Positions 38,943-48,223 of a DNA stretch of 64,000 nt are shown piece after piece (position 1 is the stretch's first letter; each line of letters starts with the position of its first letter). The position numbers and the translations under genes were made by a program. The notes under the pieces were generated by a model that was given only the letters and a program-made list of their open reading frames with translations, was not told the DNA's origin and searched no databases. The DNA is from Methylobacterium sp. E-045 (GTDB taxonomy: Bacteria > Pseudomonadota > Alphaproteobacteria > Rhizobiales > Beijerinckiaceae), in NCBI RefSeq assembly GCF_022829685.1, contig NZ_JAKSYE010000063.1, positions 104,056 through 168,055 on the forward strand, read 5' to 3'.

Positions 38943-39351
38943 ACCCGGCCCCGGATCGCGGGAGATCTTTTGCCAACCACCTGAATGGGCAGCACTTTTT
39001 AGGATGTCGCAGAATGGGAAAGAAGACAGTTGCCGGAAAGATGAGATAGGGGCTTGACGCAGGGACGAACTAGTCGCACCTTGATCACGTGCTTCGAAGC
39101 AAAGCACAGCTCAAGCAACGAGGAGGCGTAGATCGGTTGTCGATCTCGACCAACTTAGAGGCAGGAGACGGGAATGACTCCACCCCAGCAGGATGCTGCG
39201 ACGATCATCCGGGATTAATTCGGCCTGGACGTTGAGCAGCACAGACGCGAATCACGGGACGGAAGCGGTCTTCGGGGCGCAGAAGCGGCCGATACGGCAC
39301 GACTTCGAATGCGCAGAATGCCCCAACTCGACCGCTTCCGCCGCCGATCCG
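38943..39351. other. Gene-free 409-bp stretch with a possible 14-codon peptide
   Basis: No gene could be supported. It contains a perfect 12-base palindrome TGCTTCGAAGCA (near 39091), flanked by GTGC/GCAC-type bases, and a TTGACG hexamer near 39053. A short frame at about 39174, preceded by GGAGACGGGA, encodes MTPPQQDAATIIRD and then stops. It may be a leader peptide or the start of a lost gene. Confidence 0.4.
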
Positions 39352-39855
39352 TCATCCTCGGCTGACGTGGCTGAGGCTCAAGATCATCAAGACTTCCGCA
39401 TGGTAGCGATCGCCGACCTTGAGGGCGCGCGGTTCGAGGCCGTATTTCACGAAACCGGCAGCTTCATAGCGTCGGATCGCAGTCGTGTTGGTGGCTCCGA
39501 CAGACAGAACAACATCCTCGACACATGTCGCCGCGTGGTCGATCACGGCGGCGATGAGAGCCGTTCCGATGCCGCCTCCGCGCGCGTCCGGCCTGACGAA
39601 GACGCCCCAGAGCGTAGCCTTATGACGAAGCTTGGGTGAGTCCGGGATATGGAGACCGGCTGCGCCGACGAGGTCATCGTCGCCACCCCAAGCGCCGAAC
39701 ACGGCATGCTTCTCCAGGGTCGCCGTGAACCAAGCGAGCGGTTGCTCGGCTTCGGTCTCCCAGGACGCTCCGAAGGCTTCGGGGTGGCGGCTGAGGCCGT
39801 CGAGGCGGAGCGATCGAAAGGCTGCCGCATCGCTGGGCTCGAGTTTGCGGATCAT
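39352..39855 (-). CDS. GNAT family N-acetyltransferase
   Basis: 167 residues from the ATG at 39855 (MIRKLEPSDAAAFRSLRLDG). The acetyl-CoA-binding motif A is LWGVFVRPDARGGGIGTALI, followed by the beta-bulge region VVLSVGATNTTAIRRYEAAG and FVKYGLEPRALK. It acetylates an amine of an unknown small molecule or protein. It follows gatB on the same strand with a gap of about 50 bases. Confidence 0.9.
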   Translation of the reverse strand: MIRKLEPSDAAAFRSLRLDGLSRHPEAFGASWETEAEQPLAWFTATLEKHAVFGAWGGDDDLVGAAGLHIPDSPKLRHKATLWGVFVRPDARGGGIGTALIAAVIDHAATCVEDVVLSVGATNTTAIRRYEAAGFVKYGLEPRALKVGDRYHAEVLMILSLSHVSRG

Positions 39856-39908
39856 ATGTGTGAACCGCGAACGCAACGCTTTATCCTCGACGACGGGGCG
39901 GCACGGCG

Positions 39909-41381
39909 CTACTCGATCCCGAGCTTGGCCTTCAGCAGCGCGTTCACCGCCGCCGGGTTGGCCTTGCCGCCGGTGGCCTTCATGGTCTGGCCGACGAACC
40001 AGCCGAGCAGGGTCGGCTTTTCCTTGGCCTGCTGAACCTTGTCGGGGTTCTTGGCGATGATCTCGTCCACCGCCGCCTCGATGGCGCCGGTATCGGTGAC
40101 CTGCTTCATCCCACGGGATTCCACGAGCGCGCGCGGATCTCCGCCTTCCGACCAGACGATCTCGAACAGGTCCTTGGCGATCTTGCCGGAGATGACGCCT
40201 TCGCCGATGAGGTCGACGATGGCGCCGAGTTGGGTCGCCGAGACCGGGCTCGTCTCGATGTCCTTGCCTTCCTTGTTGAGGCGGCCGAACAGCTCGTTGA
40301 TCACCCAGTTCGCCGCGGCCTTGCCGTCGCGGCCCTTGGCCACCGCCTCGAAATAATCGGCGGAGGACCGCTCGGCGATGAGCACGCCGGCATCGTAGGG
40401 GGAGAGGCCGTAGGACTCGATGAAGCGCGCCTTCTTGGCGTCCGGCAGTTCCGGCAGGCCCTCGGCCAGGGAGTCGACGTAGGCCTGGTCGAATTCCAGC
40501 GGCAGCAGGTCGGGGTCGGGGAAGTAACGGTAATCGTGCGCCTCTTCCTTCGAGCGCATGGAGCGGGTCTCGCCCTTGCCCGGATCGAACAGCCGGGTCT
40601 CCTGGCTGATTGTGCCGCCATCCTCGATGATCGCGATCTGGCGACGCGCCTCGACCTCGATCGCCTGCCCGATGAAGCGGATCGAATTGACGTTCTTGAT
40701 CTCGCAGCGGGTGCCGAGCGGCTCGCCGGGCTTCCTCACCGAGACGTTCACGTCGGCGCGGAGCGAACCCTTTTCCATGTCGCCGTCGCAGGTGCCGAGG
40801 TAGCGCAGGATGGTGCGCAGCTTGGTGACATAGGCGCGCGCCTCCTCGGACGAACGCAGGTCGGGGCGCGAGACGATTTCCATCAGGGCGACGCCCGAAC
40901 GGTTGAGGTCGACGAAGCTCTGGGTGGGGTTTTGGTCGTGCAGGGACTTGCCGGCATCCTGCTCCAGGTGCAGGCGCTCGATGCCCACCGTGATGGTCTC
41001 GCCCTCGGGGAGGTCCACCAGCACCTCGCCCTCGCCGACGATGGGGTCCTTGAACTGGCTGATCTGGTAGCCCTGCGGCAGGTCCGGATAGAAGTAGTTC
41101 TTCCGGTCGAACACCGAGCGGTGGTTGATCCGCGCCTTCAGGCCGAGGCCGGTGCGGACGGCCTGGGCTACGCATTCCTCGTTGATGACGGGAAGCATGC
41201 CGGGCATCGCCGCGTCCACCAGGGAGACGTGGTCGTTGGGCTCGCCCCCGAATTCCGTCGACGCGCCGGAGAACAGCTTCGAGCGGCTCGTGACCTGGGC
41301 ATGGATCTCCATGCCGATCACGACCTCCCAGTCGTGCAGGCCGCCCTTGATGAGTTTCTTGGGGTTCACGGCAACGGTCAT
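39909..41381 (-). CDS. gatB: Asp-tRNA(Asn)/Glu-tRNA(Gln) amidotransferase subunit B
   Basis: 490 residues. It binds the misacylated tRNA and activates the carboxylate with ATP in the GatCAB complex. Family signatures: [73 protein letters not shown] and the GatB/Yqey tail ending [11 protein letters not shown]. Its partners gatA and gatC are nearby on the same strand, separated by a small membrane-protein gene. Confidence 0.96.
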   Translation of the reverse strand: MTVAVNPKKLIKGGLHDWEVVIGMEIHAQVTSRSKLFSGASTEFGGEPNDHVSLVDAAMPGMLPVINEECVAQAVRTGLGLKARINHRSVFDRKNYFYPDLPQGYQISQFKDPIVGEGEVLVDLPEGETITVGIERLHLEQDAGKSLHDQNPTQSFVDLNRSGVALMEIVSRPDLRSSEEARAYVTKLRTILRYLGTCDGDMEKGSLRADVNVSVRKPGEPLGTRCEIKNVNSIRFIGQAIEVEARRQIAIIEDGGTISQETRLFDPGKGETRSMRSKEEAHDYRYFPDPDLLPLEFDQAYVDSLAEGLPELPDAKKARFIESYGLSPYDAGVLIAERSSADYFEAVAKGRDGKAAANWVINELFGRLNKEGKDIETSPVSATQLGAIVDLIGEGVISGKIAKDLFEIVWSEGGDPRALVESRGMKQVTDTGAIEAAVDEIIAKNPDKVQQAKEKPTLLGWFVGQTMKATGGKANPAAVNALLKAKLGIE

Positions 41382-41449
41382 GATGGCCCGGATTCAGTGT
41401 TGCGCGGCGCGAAGGCGCGCCGGAAAGGTGGAAGGACCGGCCGGCGCGG

Positions 41450-41749
41450 TCAAGCGCGCAGGCGATAGAGCTGGTGGGCGATGAAGCCCAGGGTGCCCCA
41501 CAGGAAGCCCGCCATCCAGCGGATGGGAAAGAAGGTCGGTCCGTCGTGGCTCACCGGCGCCGGCCAGGGAATGCCGATGGCCGTGACGGCCCAGGACACC
41601 AGCACCGAAATCGCGAAGGCCATCAGCGACACGAGGATGACCTTCACGAACTGGTCCGACTTCCAGCCCATGACCAGCGCGATGGCGATCAGGACGGGAT
41701 CGAACGCGGCCCAGATCCAGACGTCGAAGGGATAGACCGGGACGGTCAT
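41450..41749 (-). CDS. Small membrane protein between gatA and gatB
   Basis: 99 residues from the ATG at 41749. Three hydrophobic helices are visible (FDPVLIAIALVMGW; VKVILVSLMAFAISVLVSWA; RWMAGFLWGTLGFIAHQLY). No family is recognised with confidence. Its position inside the gat cluster is probably shared transcription rather than a functional link. Confidence 0.75.
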   Translation of the reverse strand: MTVPVYPFDVWIWAAFDPVLIAIALVMGWKSDQFVKVILVSLMAFAISVLVSWAVTAIGIPWPAPVSHDGPTFFPIRWMAGFLWGTLGFIAHQLYRLRA

Positions 41750-41802
41750 CGGTGGCGTCCTTGAGGCGAGGCGGCGCATTGGGATGACCGCGACGCGCTC
41801 CC

Positions 41803-41895
41803 TTTCCTGAAAGGAGAGGGTTGGGGTGAAGTGTGTGAGGTGTCCGGAGAGTTCGCACACCTCACCCTGTCCCTCTCCTTCCAAGAGCGGGGACC
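41803..41895. repeat. Composite palindrome, diverged copy
   Basis: Between the small membrane protein and gatA: GGAGAGGGTTGGGGTGA pairs with CACCCTGTCCCTCTCC, with an inner pair GTGTGAGGTGT against ACACCTCAC, and an outer CTTTCCTGAAAGG. The design (nested GC-rich stems ending in GGAGAGGG/CCCTCTCC) matches the elements at 9463 and 50001 but the arms differ. It would form a long hairpin in the gatA-side transcript. Confidence 0.55.
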
Positions 41896-41942
41896 CGCGC
41901 TCCGTTCGCTCTGGGTGGCGAAGCCGGCCATCGGGTTTCCGC

Positions 41943-43424
41943 TCACGCCCACCACGCCTTCGGCAGCTGCGTGCGCCCGGCCGCCGTCTCGATGACCTGG
42001 GCGGCGGCGAACAGCGTCTCCTCGTCGAAGGGACGGCCGATGAGCTGGAGCCCCAGCGGCAGCCCCTGCGCGTCGAGCCCGGCCGGCACCGAGATGCCGG
42101 GGAGGCCCGCCATGTTCACCGTGATGGTGAAGACGTCCTGCAGGTACATCTCCACGGGATCGCCCGAGCCCTTCTCGCCGATGCCGAAGGCGGCGGACGG
42201 GGTGGCGGGGGTGAGGATCGCGTCGATGCCGGAGGCATAGGCCTCCTCGAAGTCGCGCTTGATCAGGGTGCGGATCTTCTGGGCGCGGACGTAATAGGCG
42301 TCGTAATAGCCGGCCGAGAGCACGTAGGTGCCGATCATGATGCGGCGCTTCACCTCGCGGCCGAAGCCGGCGGCGCGGGTGTTCTCGTACATCCCGGCGA
42401 TGTCCTTGCCGGGCACGCGCAGGCCGTAGCGCACGCCGTCGTAGCGGGCGAGATTCGACGAGGCCTCGGCCGGGGCCACGATGTAATAGGCCGGCAGCGC
42501 GTAGCGGGTATGCGGCAGCGAGATCTCGCGGATCGTGGCGCCCGCATCCTTCAGCATCGCGGCGCCCTTGTCCCAGAGAGCCTGGATCTCGGCGGACATC
42601 CCCTCGACCCGGTATTCCTTCGGAATGCCGATGGTGAGGCCCTTCACGCCCCGCGCCACCGCCGCCTCGAAATCGGGCACCGCCAGGTCGGCGCAGGTGG
42701 TGTCGCGGGCATCCGCCCCGGACATGGAGCCGAGCAGGATCGCGCAGTCGCGCACCGTGCGGGCGATGGGGCCGGCCTGATCGAGGGACGAGGCATAGGC
42801 CACCGTGCCCCAGCGCGAGCAGCGCCCGTAGGTCGGCTTGATGCCCACGGTGCCGGTGAAGGCGGCGGGCTGGCGGATCGAACCGCCGGTATCGGTGGCG
42901 GTGGCGCCGAGACACAGATGCGCGGCCACGGCAGCGGCCGAACCGCCGGAGGAGCCGCCCGGCACCAGCTTCGTCTCGGAGCCGGCCCTGCGCCAGGGCG
43001 AGACCACGTCGCCATAGGCCGAGGTCTCGTTGGAGGAGCCCATGGCGAACTCGTCGAGGTTGAGCTTGCCCAGCATCACCGCGCCGTCGCGCCACAGATT
43101 GTGGGTCACCGCCGATTCGTAATGCGGCTGGAAGCCTTCGAGGATCTTGGAGCCCGCCGTGGTGGCGACCCCGTGGGTGCAGAACAGGTCCTTGACGCCC
43201 AACGGCAGGCCTTCGAGGGGCCGGGCCTCGCCGGAGGCGATCTTGGCGTCGGCCACCCCCGCCATCTGCAGGGCGCGATCGGGCGTCTCCAGCAGGTAGG
43301 CGTTGAGGCCGCGCGCCGCCTCGATCGCCGAGAGATGGGCCTTGGCGAGGTCGGTTGCCGAGAAGTCCTTGGCCTTGAGCCCGTCGCGAGCCTCGGCCAG
43401 GGTGAGTTCGTTGAGATGGGTCAT
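41943..43424 (-). CDS. gatA: Asp-tRNA(Asn)/Glu-tRNA(Gln) amidotransferase subunit A
   Basis: 493 residues from the ATG at 43424 ([17 protein letters not shown]). It releases ammonia from glutamine for tRNA amidation. The amidase-signature Ser-cisSer-Lys triad is complete: Lys in [10 protein letters not shown], the cis-Ser in [12 protein letters not shown] and the nucleophile region [14 protein letters not shown]. It lies 92 bases downstream of gatC, same strand. Confidence 0.96.
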   Translation of the reverse strand: MTHLNELTLAEARDGLKAKDFSATDLAKAHLSAIEAARGLNAYLLETPDRALQMAGVADAKIASGEARPLEGLPLGVKDLFCTHGVATTAGSKILEGFQPHYESAVTHNLWRDGAVMLGKLNLDEFAMGSSNETSAYGDVVSPWRRAGSETKLVPGGSSGGSAAAVAAHLCLGATATDTGGSIRQPAAFTGTVGIKPTYGRCSRWGTVAYASSLDQAGPIARTVRDCAILLGSMSGADARDTTCADLAVPDFEAAVARGVKGLTIGIPKEYRVEGMSAEIQALWDKGAAMLKDAGATIREISLPHTRYALPAYYIVAPAEASSNLARYDGVRYGLRVPGKDIAGMYENTRAAGFGREVKRRIMIGTYVLSAGYYDAYYVRAQKIRTLIKRDFEEAYASGIDAILTPATPSAAFGIGEKGSGDPVEMYLQDVFTITVNMAGLPGISVPAGLDAQGLPLGLQLIGRPFDEETLFAAAQVIETAAGRTQLPKAWWA

Positions 43425-43516
43425 GCCGCCTGCTGTCCTCAGAGCCCGCCGGACCCCGTCGCCATTCTCAGGCGCCGCGCGGTCCGAGCCGGGCATGCAT
43501 CACGAAATCGAGCGCG

Positions 43517-43804
43517 CTACTCCACCACCTTCGGCACGAGGAAATAATGGTCCTCGGTCTCGGGGGCGTTGAAGACGATGTCGCGGGCATGGCCCCCGTC
43601 GGTCACCACGTCGCTGCGCTTCTTCATCGCCATCGGCGTGACCGAGGTCATCGGCTCGACGCCCTCGACATCGACTTCGGAGAGTTGCTCGACGAAGGCG
43701 AGAATGGCGTTGAGTTCGCCCTGAAGCGGCGCGACCTCCTCGTCGCTCACCGCGATACGCGCCAGATGCGCGATGCGCCTCACTGTGGTTGCGTCGACCG
43801 ACAT
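43517..43804 (-). CDS. gatC: Asp-tRNA(Asn)/Glu-tRNA(Gln) amidotransferase subunit C
   Basis: 95 residues. The linker subunit that wraps GatA and GatB. Signatures: [55 protein letters not shown] and the C-terminal [10 protein letters not shown]. First gene of the gatC-gatA run. Confidence 0.95.
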   Translation of the reverse strand: MSVDATTVRRIAHLARIAVSDEEVAPLQGELNAILAFVEQLSEVDVEGVEPMTSVTPMAMKKRSDVVTDGGHARDIVFNAPETEDHYFLVPKVVE

Positions 43805-43908
43805 GCTGCCTTCGGACCTCGGGACCTGCGCCGGAACGCGCGTCAGGGGCCGGGCTATAGCACCGCGCTTCGCGGCCCCGCAACGCCGGGGCGGACGGAA
43901 GCGTCGTC

Positions 43909-44139
43909 TCAGACGATGGCGTTGCCGGGATGAGAGGGGGCTTCCACCACGATCCCCTTATGCTGGCGGAGCGTTTCCGACTGACGGAAGCCGAGGACCA
44001 GGATCTCGAGCGCCAAAGCCAGCATGAGCTTGTGCCGGAACGAGAGCTCGCGCGTGGCGTCGACGGCCCAGGCGCTGCCGCCTTTGCCGCGCGGTCGCAA
44101 CATGCCGAGAACCTGGGAGAGGCGGCCGAGCCGATCCAT
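43909..44139 (-). CDS. Small hypothetical protein
   Basis: 76 residues from the ATG at 44139, preceded by a GGAG ribosome site at good spacing. It contains a helix [20 protein letters not shown] and ends SHPGNAIV. No family recognised. Possibly membrane-associated. It lies between gatC and the divergent SUKH-domain gene. Confidence 0.55.
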   Translation of the reverse strand: MDRLGRLSQVLGMLRPRGKGGSAWAVDATRELSFRHKLMLALALEILVLGFRQSETLRQHKGIVVEAPSHPGNAIV

Positions 44140-44247
44140 GCTGTCTCCGTATCGTCAACAAATCCTTAACGGACTTATGGCGCATTGGCTCCCCGTGCGG
44201 CTATTCCCCGTCGGACGTGGGATCGGATCGCGTTGGGGATAGGGATC

Positions 44248-44787
44248 ATGTGGCAGACGGTGTTCGCCGAATTCACCGCCGGGCCGAAGGCCGATCCGGT
44301 GGATCTCGACCGCGCGGAGGCCGAGCTGGGGTTTCCGCTGCCTGAGAGCTACCGCGGCTTCTGCCTCGACTGCGGAATCGGCCTCGCTTGCGGCTCCCTC
44401 CGCATCGCGATCCCGAGTCCCAGCGAGAGCGCGGACCTCGTCACCCGTTCGGAGCTGATCGCGCACAGCATCGCCTGCGTGCTGGAGACGCGGGAGGGGC
44501 ACCGCTTCGAGGTGGAGGGCGACGACCCGAGCGTGGTCGAACGCGCCTGTTTCTTTGGAGAGACCGAGGCGGGCGAGTTCCTGTTCTGGGACGTGGTCCT
44601 TGGGGCAGACGGGGCCGAACGCCGGGAATACGAAATCTGGGTGATGGGTGCCGATCTCGAATCGGTGAGGTTCGGGGGCGCCGACCTCCCCAATCTCATG
44701 CGCCGGCTTCAGGGTCCCGCCGTGCGCGGCATTCTCGGCATGGGCGCCGAGCCCCTGCCCTCCAGCTTCCTGGGACAGGTCTCGTGA
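44248..44787 (+). CDS. SMI1/KNR4 (SUKH) domain protein
   Basis: 179 residues from the ATG at 44248. The SUKH start is clear: [20 protein letters not shown], followed by a strand-rich middle ([36 protein letters not shown]). SUKH proteins often act as immunity proteins against nuclease or deaminase toxins, but also as general binding modules. No toxin gene adjoins it. Its stop overlaps the ruvX start (GTGA). Confidence 0.75.
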   Translation: MWQTVFAEFTAGPKADPVDLDRAEAELGFPLPESYRGFCLDCGIGLACGSLRIAIPSPSESADLVTRSELIAHSIACVLETREGHRFEVEGDDPSVVERACFFGETEAGEFLFWDVVLGADGAERREYEIWVMGADLESVRFGGADLPNLMRRLQGPAVRGILGMGAEPLPSSFLGQVS

Positions 44788-45284
44788 CGGAAGACGAGGT
44801 CCGGGCCTTCGTCGCGGCGTCCGCGGGCGGCCGGCGTCTCATCGGGATCGACCTCGGCACCAAGACGATCGGTCTTGCCCTGTCGGATGTGGGCCGGCAG
44901 ATCGCCTCGCCCCTCGAGACCATCCGCCGGGTGAAATTCACCCCCGACGTCGCGCGCCTGCGCGCCTTGTGCGAGACCCACCGGGTCGGTGGCCTCGTCA
45001 TGGGCCTGCCCCTCAACATGGACGGCAGCGAAGGGCCGCGCGTCCAGGCCACACGTTCCTTCGTGCGCAACATGAAGCCCCTGCTCGACCTGCCGGTGCT
45101 GTTCTGCGACGAGCGCCTGTCCACGGCGGCGGTGACGCGGGCCCTGATCGCGGCGGACGCCTCGCGGGCCAAGCGCGGCGAGGTCGTCGACATGCTGGCG
45201 GCCGCCTACATCCTCCAGGGCTGCCTCGATCAGATCCGGGGCCTGATGGGGGACGAGGAACGCGAGGAGCGCGACGTCTTCTGA
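44784..45284 (+). CDS. ruvX: Holliday junction resolvase-like protein RuvX/YqgF
   Basis: 166 residues from the GTG at 44784. RNase H-like fold: [15 protein letters not shown] (first catalytic Asp), [28 protein letters not shown] (catalytic Glu) and [15 protein letters not shown] (last Asp). In bacteria YqgF acts in 16S rRNA processing and possibly on recombination intermediates. Translation is coupled to the SUKH gene. Confidence 0.93.
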   Translation: MTEDEVRAFVAASAGGRRLIGIDLGTKTIGLALSDVGRQIASPLETIRRVKFTPDVARLRALCETHRVGGLVMGLPLNMDGSEGPRVQATRSFVRNMKPLLDLPVLFCDERLSTAAVTRALIAADASRAKRGEVVDMLAAAYILQGCLDQIRGLMGDEEREERDVF

Positions 45285-45319
45285 GGGGAGCGACGGAGGG
45301 CGGCGAGGACGCCTGCGCG

Positions 45320-45520
45320 TCACGCCGCCGCCGGCGGCTCGTCGTCTCCGGGCTCGACCGGCGAATTGAGGATGTCCTCCAACTCGTCCACCAGCATGTC
45401 GATCTGGTCCTGACTCGCCAGCACCTTGAGGGTCTGGCCGCTCTCGGTGGCGAGGGCGAGCTCGATCCCCGCCCCGGAGCGCGTGGCGAGGATGCGGGCG
45501 AGTTTGTGCGTGGCGCTCAT
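45320..45520 (-). CDS. 66-residue acidic protein at the end of the C1 island
   Basis: Starts at the ATG at 45520 (MSATHKLARILATRSGAGIE). It continues LALATESGQTLKVLASQDQI and DMLVDELEDILNSPVEPGDD, ending PPAAA. Strand-then-helix organisation, acidic C-terminus, no known family. It lies 20 bases downstream of the MfnF-like gene on the same strand, so it is probably co-transcribed and related to H4MPT/methylofuran metabolism by context only. Confidence 0.75.
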   Translation of the reverse strand: MSATHKLARILATRSGAGIELALATESGQTLKVLASQDQIDMLVDELEDILNSPVEPGDDEPPAAA

Positions 45521-45540
45521 GCGGGTCTCCCGTTCGGGGT

Positions 45541-46584
45541 TCAGGACAGGGTCGGATCGGCGGCCAGCAGGGCCACCGCCACCGCCGGGCCGCAGGTGGA
45601 GGCCCAACCGGCGCCCTCCTCCGCGAGCGACGGCGCGATGAGGTCGGTGAGCGCCACGGCAGGGCGTCCCAGCCGCCGGGCCAGCCGCTCGGCCAGGAAC
45701 CGCCCCGCCCCGCAGACGACGAGGGGCGCATCGGCCGCGAGGTCGGGGCGCGAGAGCAGGATCGCCGCCGCGTCGTGCAGGGGCCGCAACTGGCACTCGG
45801 CGAAATGGGCCGCGAGGGCGCGCCAGTCGGCCGAGGTTCCCTCCGCATGGTCGCGGCCGATCATCCGGGCGAGGCGGATCTCGGTCTCGGGGATCGATTT
45901 GCCCTTCATGTCGGCGCTGTGCTGCTGGTCCGCCCCCTCGGGCAGGTCGCCGGTGAGGCGGTAGACGTCGGCCGTGGTGGCGAAGGTCTCCGCCATCAGG
46001 CCGGTGCGCCGGCCCTTGAACGGAGCGGAGGCGGTGAAGGCGAGGACGGGCGTGCGCACCACGCCGGAATAGACCAGTTCCCCCGTCTCCAGGCGCTCGG
46101 CATCGCTGTAGCCCGTGGCGGCGGGGCGGCCGTCCACGATGGGGATCAGGTCGGCGGTGGTGGAACCGATATCGACGAGGAGCCCGTTCCGCACGTGGCG
46201 GCCGGCGAGGGCCGCCGTGGCGTGCCAGTTGGCCGAGGCCACGTCGATCGCGGCGCCCGTCGCCTCGCCGGGCGAGAGGAGCCCGGCCCGGCCGCCGTAG
46301 ATCCGGACCGAACCGGCGAGATTCGCGCTCGCCCAGGCGGAGAGCTGCGCCACGCCGTCGGTGCGGTCGGAGAAGCAGTCGGTGAGCTCCCCGGTCATGG
46401 TCACCACATGGTCGGCCTCTGCCCGCGCCCAATCGGGCAGCTGCGCAAACGTCTCGTCGAGGGCGGGCAGGCCGCGCCAGAGGCGGCAGGGTGCCTGGAC
46501 CACCGCCTCGACGCGGCCGCCGCGAACCAGGGCCGCCTTGACATGGACCCCCCCGAGATCCCAGCCGATCACCGGGTTGTGCAT
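45541..46584 (-). CDS. H4MPT-linked C1-transfer pathway protein, hydantoinase/oxoprolinase fold (MfnF-like)
   Basis: 347 residues from the ATG at 46584 (MHNPVIGWDLGGVHVKAALV). ASKHA-type phosphate motifs: VIGWDLGGVHVKAA and LLVDIGSTTADLIPI. Also VTMTGELTDCFSDRTDGV and LVVCGAGRFLAERLARRLG. It corresponds to the uncharacterised family linked to H4MPT-dependent C1 pathways (ORF17 type of methylotrophs), whose archaeal relative MfnF builds the furan-tyramine precursor of methanofuran. A methylofuran-biosynthesis role is therefore inferred from the family. Confidence 0.85.
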   Translation of the reverse strand: MHNPVIGWDLGGVHVKAALVRGGRVEAVVQAPCRLWRGLPALDETFAQLPDWARAEADHVVTMTGELTDCFSDRTDGVAQLSAWASANLAGSVRIYGGRAGLLSPGEATGAAIDVASANWHATAALAGRHVRNGLLVDIGSTTADLIPIVDGRPAATGYSDAERLETGELVYSGVVRTPVLAFTASAPFKGRRTGLMAETFATTADVYRLTGDLPEGADQQHSADMKGKSIPETEIRLARMIGRDHAEGTSADWRALAAHFAECQLRPLHDAAAILLSRPDLAADAPLVVCGAGRFLAERLARRLGRPAVALTDLIAPSLAEEGAGWASTCGPAVAVALLAADPTLS

Positions 46585-46629
46585 GGATGTGGCAGGCGTC
46601 ACGGGCAGGTCCGTACAGGGAGAAACGGG

Positions 46630-47313
46630 ATGAAGGACGGGTTTCGGATCGTTCCGGTGATCGACCTGCGCCACGGGGAGGTGGTGCGGGCGAGGGCCGG
46701 GGATCGCGCCTCCTATGCCCCGATCGTGACGCCCTTGGCAAAGGGATCGTCGCCCGGGGATGTCGCCCAGGGGCTCCTGGCCGCGATCGCCGCGCGCATC
46801 CTCTACGTCGCCGATCTCGATGCGATCATCGACGGCAGCCCCCCCGATCTCGGCAGCCTCACGCGGGTCGCGCGCGCTTGTCCCGGCGTCCAGCTCTGGG
46901 TCGATGCCGGATTCGCGGGCGGCCCCGGCGTCGATGCGTTCCTGGCGGAGGGGGTGGGCCGCCCGGTGATCGGCAGCGAGAGCCAGCACGATGCCGCCCT
47001 GGTGCGGGCGCTCGGAGACCGCGCGGTCTTCTCCCTCGACAGCCGGGGCGCGGAGCGGATGGGGCCGGCCGAGCTCCATGACGAGCCGGCGCACTGGCCC
47101 TCCGAGGTCATCGTGATGACCCTGAGCCGGGTCGGCGCTGGGACCGGGCCGGACCTCGACCGCCTGTCCGAGATCCGCCGGGCCAGTCCGATGACGCGGC
47201 TCTACGCGGCGGGCGGGGTGCGCGGACCGGCGGATGTCGCCGCGCTGGAGGAGATCGGCGTCACGGGGGCCTTGGTGGCGTCCGCGATCCACGACGGGAC
47301 ATTACGGACGTAA
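46630..47313 (+). CDS. HisA/HisF-like TIM-barrel protein of the C1 island
   Basis: 227 residues. The barrel starts FRIVPVIDLRHGEVVRARAG as in HisA; it then has LYVADLDAIIDGSPPDLGSL, WVDAGFAGG, VIGSESQHD and the C-terminal phosphate site YAAGGVRGPADVAALEEIGV. It is probably not the histidine enzyme: the position inside the C1 island and shortness point to the HisA-related proteins found in methanogens and methylotrophs. The reaction is unknown; cofactor (methylofuran or H4MPT) synthesis is the likely setting. It is divergent from the MfnF-like gene, 45 bases apart. Confidence 0.8.
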   Translation: MKDGFRIVPVIDLRHGEVVRARAGDRASYAPIVTPLAKGSSPGDVAQGLLAAIAARILYVADLDAIIDGSPPDLGSLTRVARACPGVQLWVDAGFAGGPGVDAFLAEGVGRPVIGSESQHDAALVRALGDRAVFSLDSRGAERMGPAELHDEPAHWPSEVIVMTLSRVGAGTGPDLDRLSEIRRASPMTRLYAAGGVRGPADVAALEEIGVTGALVASAIHDGTLRT

Positions 47314-47331
47314 CGCGCCGGAGCCACAAAA

Positions 47332-47359
47332 AAACGAGGCGGCCGGAGCCGCCTCGTTT
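47332..47359 (-). terminator. Rho-independent terminator of fae (and of the facing HisA-like gene)
   Basis: A perfect 12-base stem AAACGAGGCGGC / GCCGCCTCGTTT with a CGGA loop lies between the two convergent genes. On the reverse strand the stem is followed by a run of eight T, so it is best placed to stop transcription of the highly expressed fae gene. On the forward strand it has only a TTT end. Confidence 0.85.
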
Positions 47360-47452
47360 CATGTTTCATCGTCCGAGGAAGATGGAAGCCAGTCGCTGGA
47401 GCAGGCCCCGCGGTGCGGGCGGAGGCGCGCTCTGCCCAGGACTGTCCCCGAT

Positions 47453-47965
47453 CTAAGCGTTCGACGCGAAGGGGTGCGAAGCGGAGTTGCGCTGCTCGGT
47501 GGCGTAGGCAGCGGTGGGCTCGCCCTTGACGGCGCGCTGGATCGACAGCTTCACGGCGTCGTAGTTGTACTTCTGGATCTTGGCGTCGTCGGCCGCTTCC
47601 CAGTGGATGAACACGCCGACCAGGATGAACAGGTCGTCGGCTTCGTCAGCGGGGATGATGCCTTCGGCAACGGCGTCCTGCACGGCCTTGGCAACGCCGT
47701 ACTGGGCGGGGCCGAACATCTGGACGGCCTGACGGGCGTCGTTGATGGTGACCTTGTTGAACATCAGGGTGTTCGGCTTGCAGGGCAGGTTCGGCGCGAT
47801 GACCGCGAGCAGGCTGGTGAAGCCGTGCTTGTTGTTCACGAGGCCGTTGCAGAAAGCCGTCTCGGCCGGCGAACCGCGCGGTCCGATGATGAGATCGATG
47901 TGGGCGACCTCGTTGCCGTCGCCGACGAGAGCCTCGCCGACCAGAACTTTGTTGATCTTCGCCAT
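47453..47965 (-). CDS. fae: Formaldehyde-activating enzyme
   Basis: Condenses formaldehyde with H4MPT to methylene-H4MPT in the cytoplasm, the entry point of formaldehyde oxidation in methylotrophs. 170 residues from the ATG at 47965. The active-site histidine lies in [18 protein letters not shown] (residue 22). Other hallmarks: [40 protein letters not shown] and [21 protein letters not shown] 258-bp upstream gap gives it its own promoter; a strong terminator follows. Confidence 0.97.
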   Translation of the reverse strand: MAKINKVLVGEALVGDGNEVAHIDLIIGPRGSPAETAFCNGLVNNKHGFTSLLAVIAPNLPCKPNTLMFNKVTINDARQAVQMFGPAQYGVAKAVQDAVAEGIIPADEADDLFILVGVFIHWEAADDAKIQKYNYDAVKLSIQRAVKGEPTAAYATEQRNSASHPFASNA

Positions 47966-48223
47966 GTGGGGTTTCTCCCAGGAGTCTTGAAAAAGCATGA
48001 CCGCCCCGTAATCTGGCGCGGCCGAAAGCCATCCTTGTTCACGGCGTCCAGCCCCAATGGGACCGGACCGGTTTGCCCGGATCGCGGCGCGGACCCTACT
48101 CTGGGGTCTCAACCGGAACAACCCTGCAGGGGGGGCGGATTCGAGCAAAATCTTTGTCCAACGGGGGCTTGAACGCGCCGCGGCATCGATTAAGGCACGC
48201 CGCCGCCGCCGGGACCATCGGCG

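Noticed and set aside
39174..39218. Short MTPPQQ... frame as the PQQ precursor peptide PqqA
   Set aside because: It lacks the Glu-x-x-x-Tyr core required in PqqA; the letters PQQ in the peptide are coincidence.
45541..47292. 583-codon reading of the MfnF-like frame
   Set aside because: The first 236 codons are antisense to the HisA-like gene; the ATG at 46584 starts the family-specific sequence.
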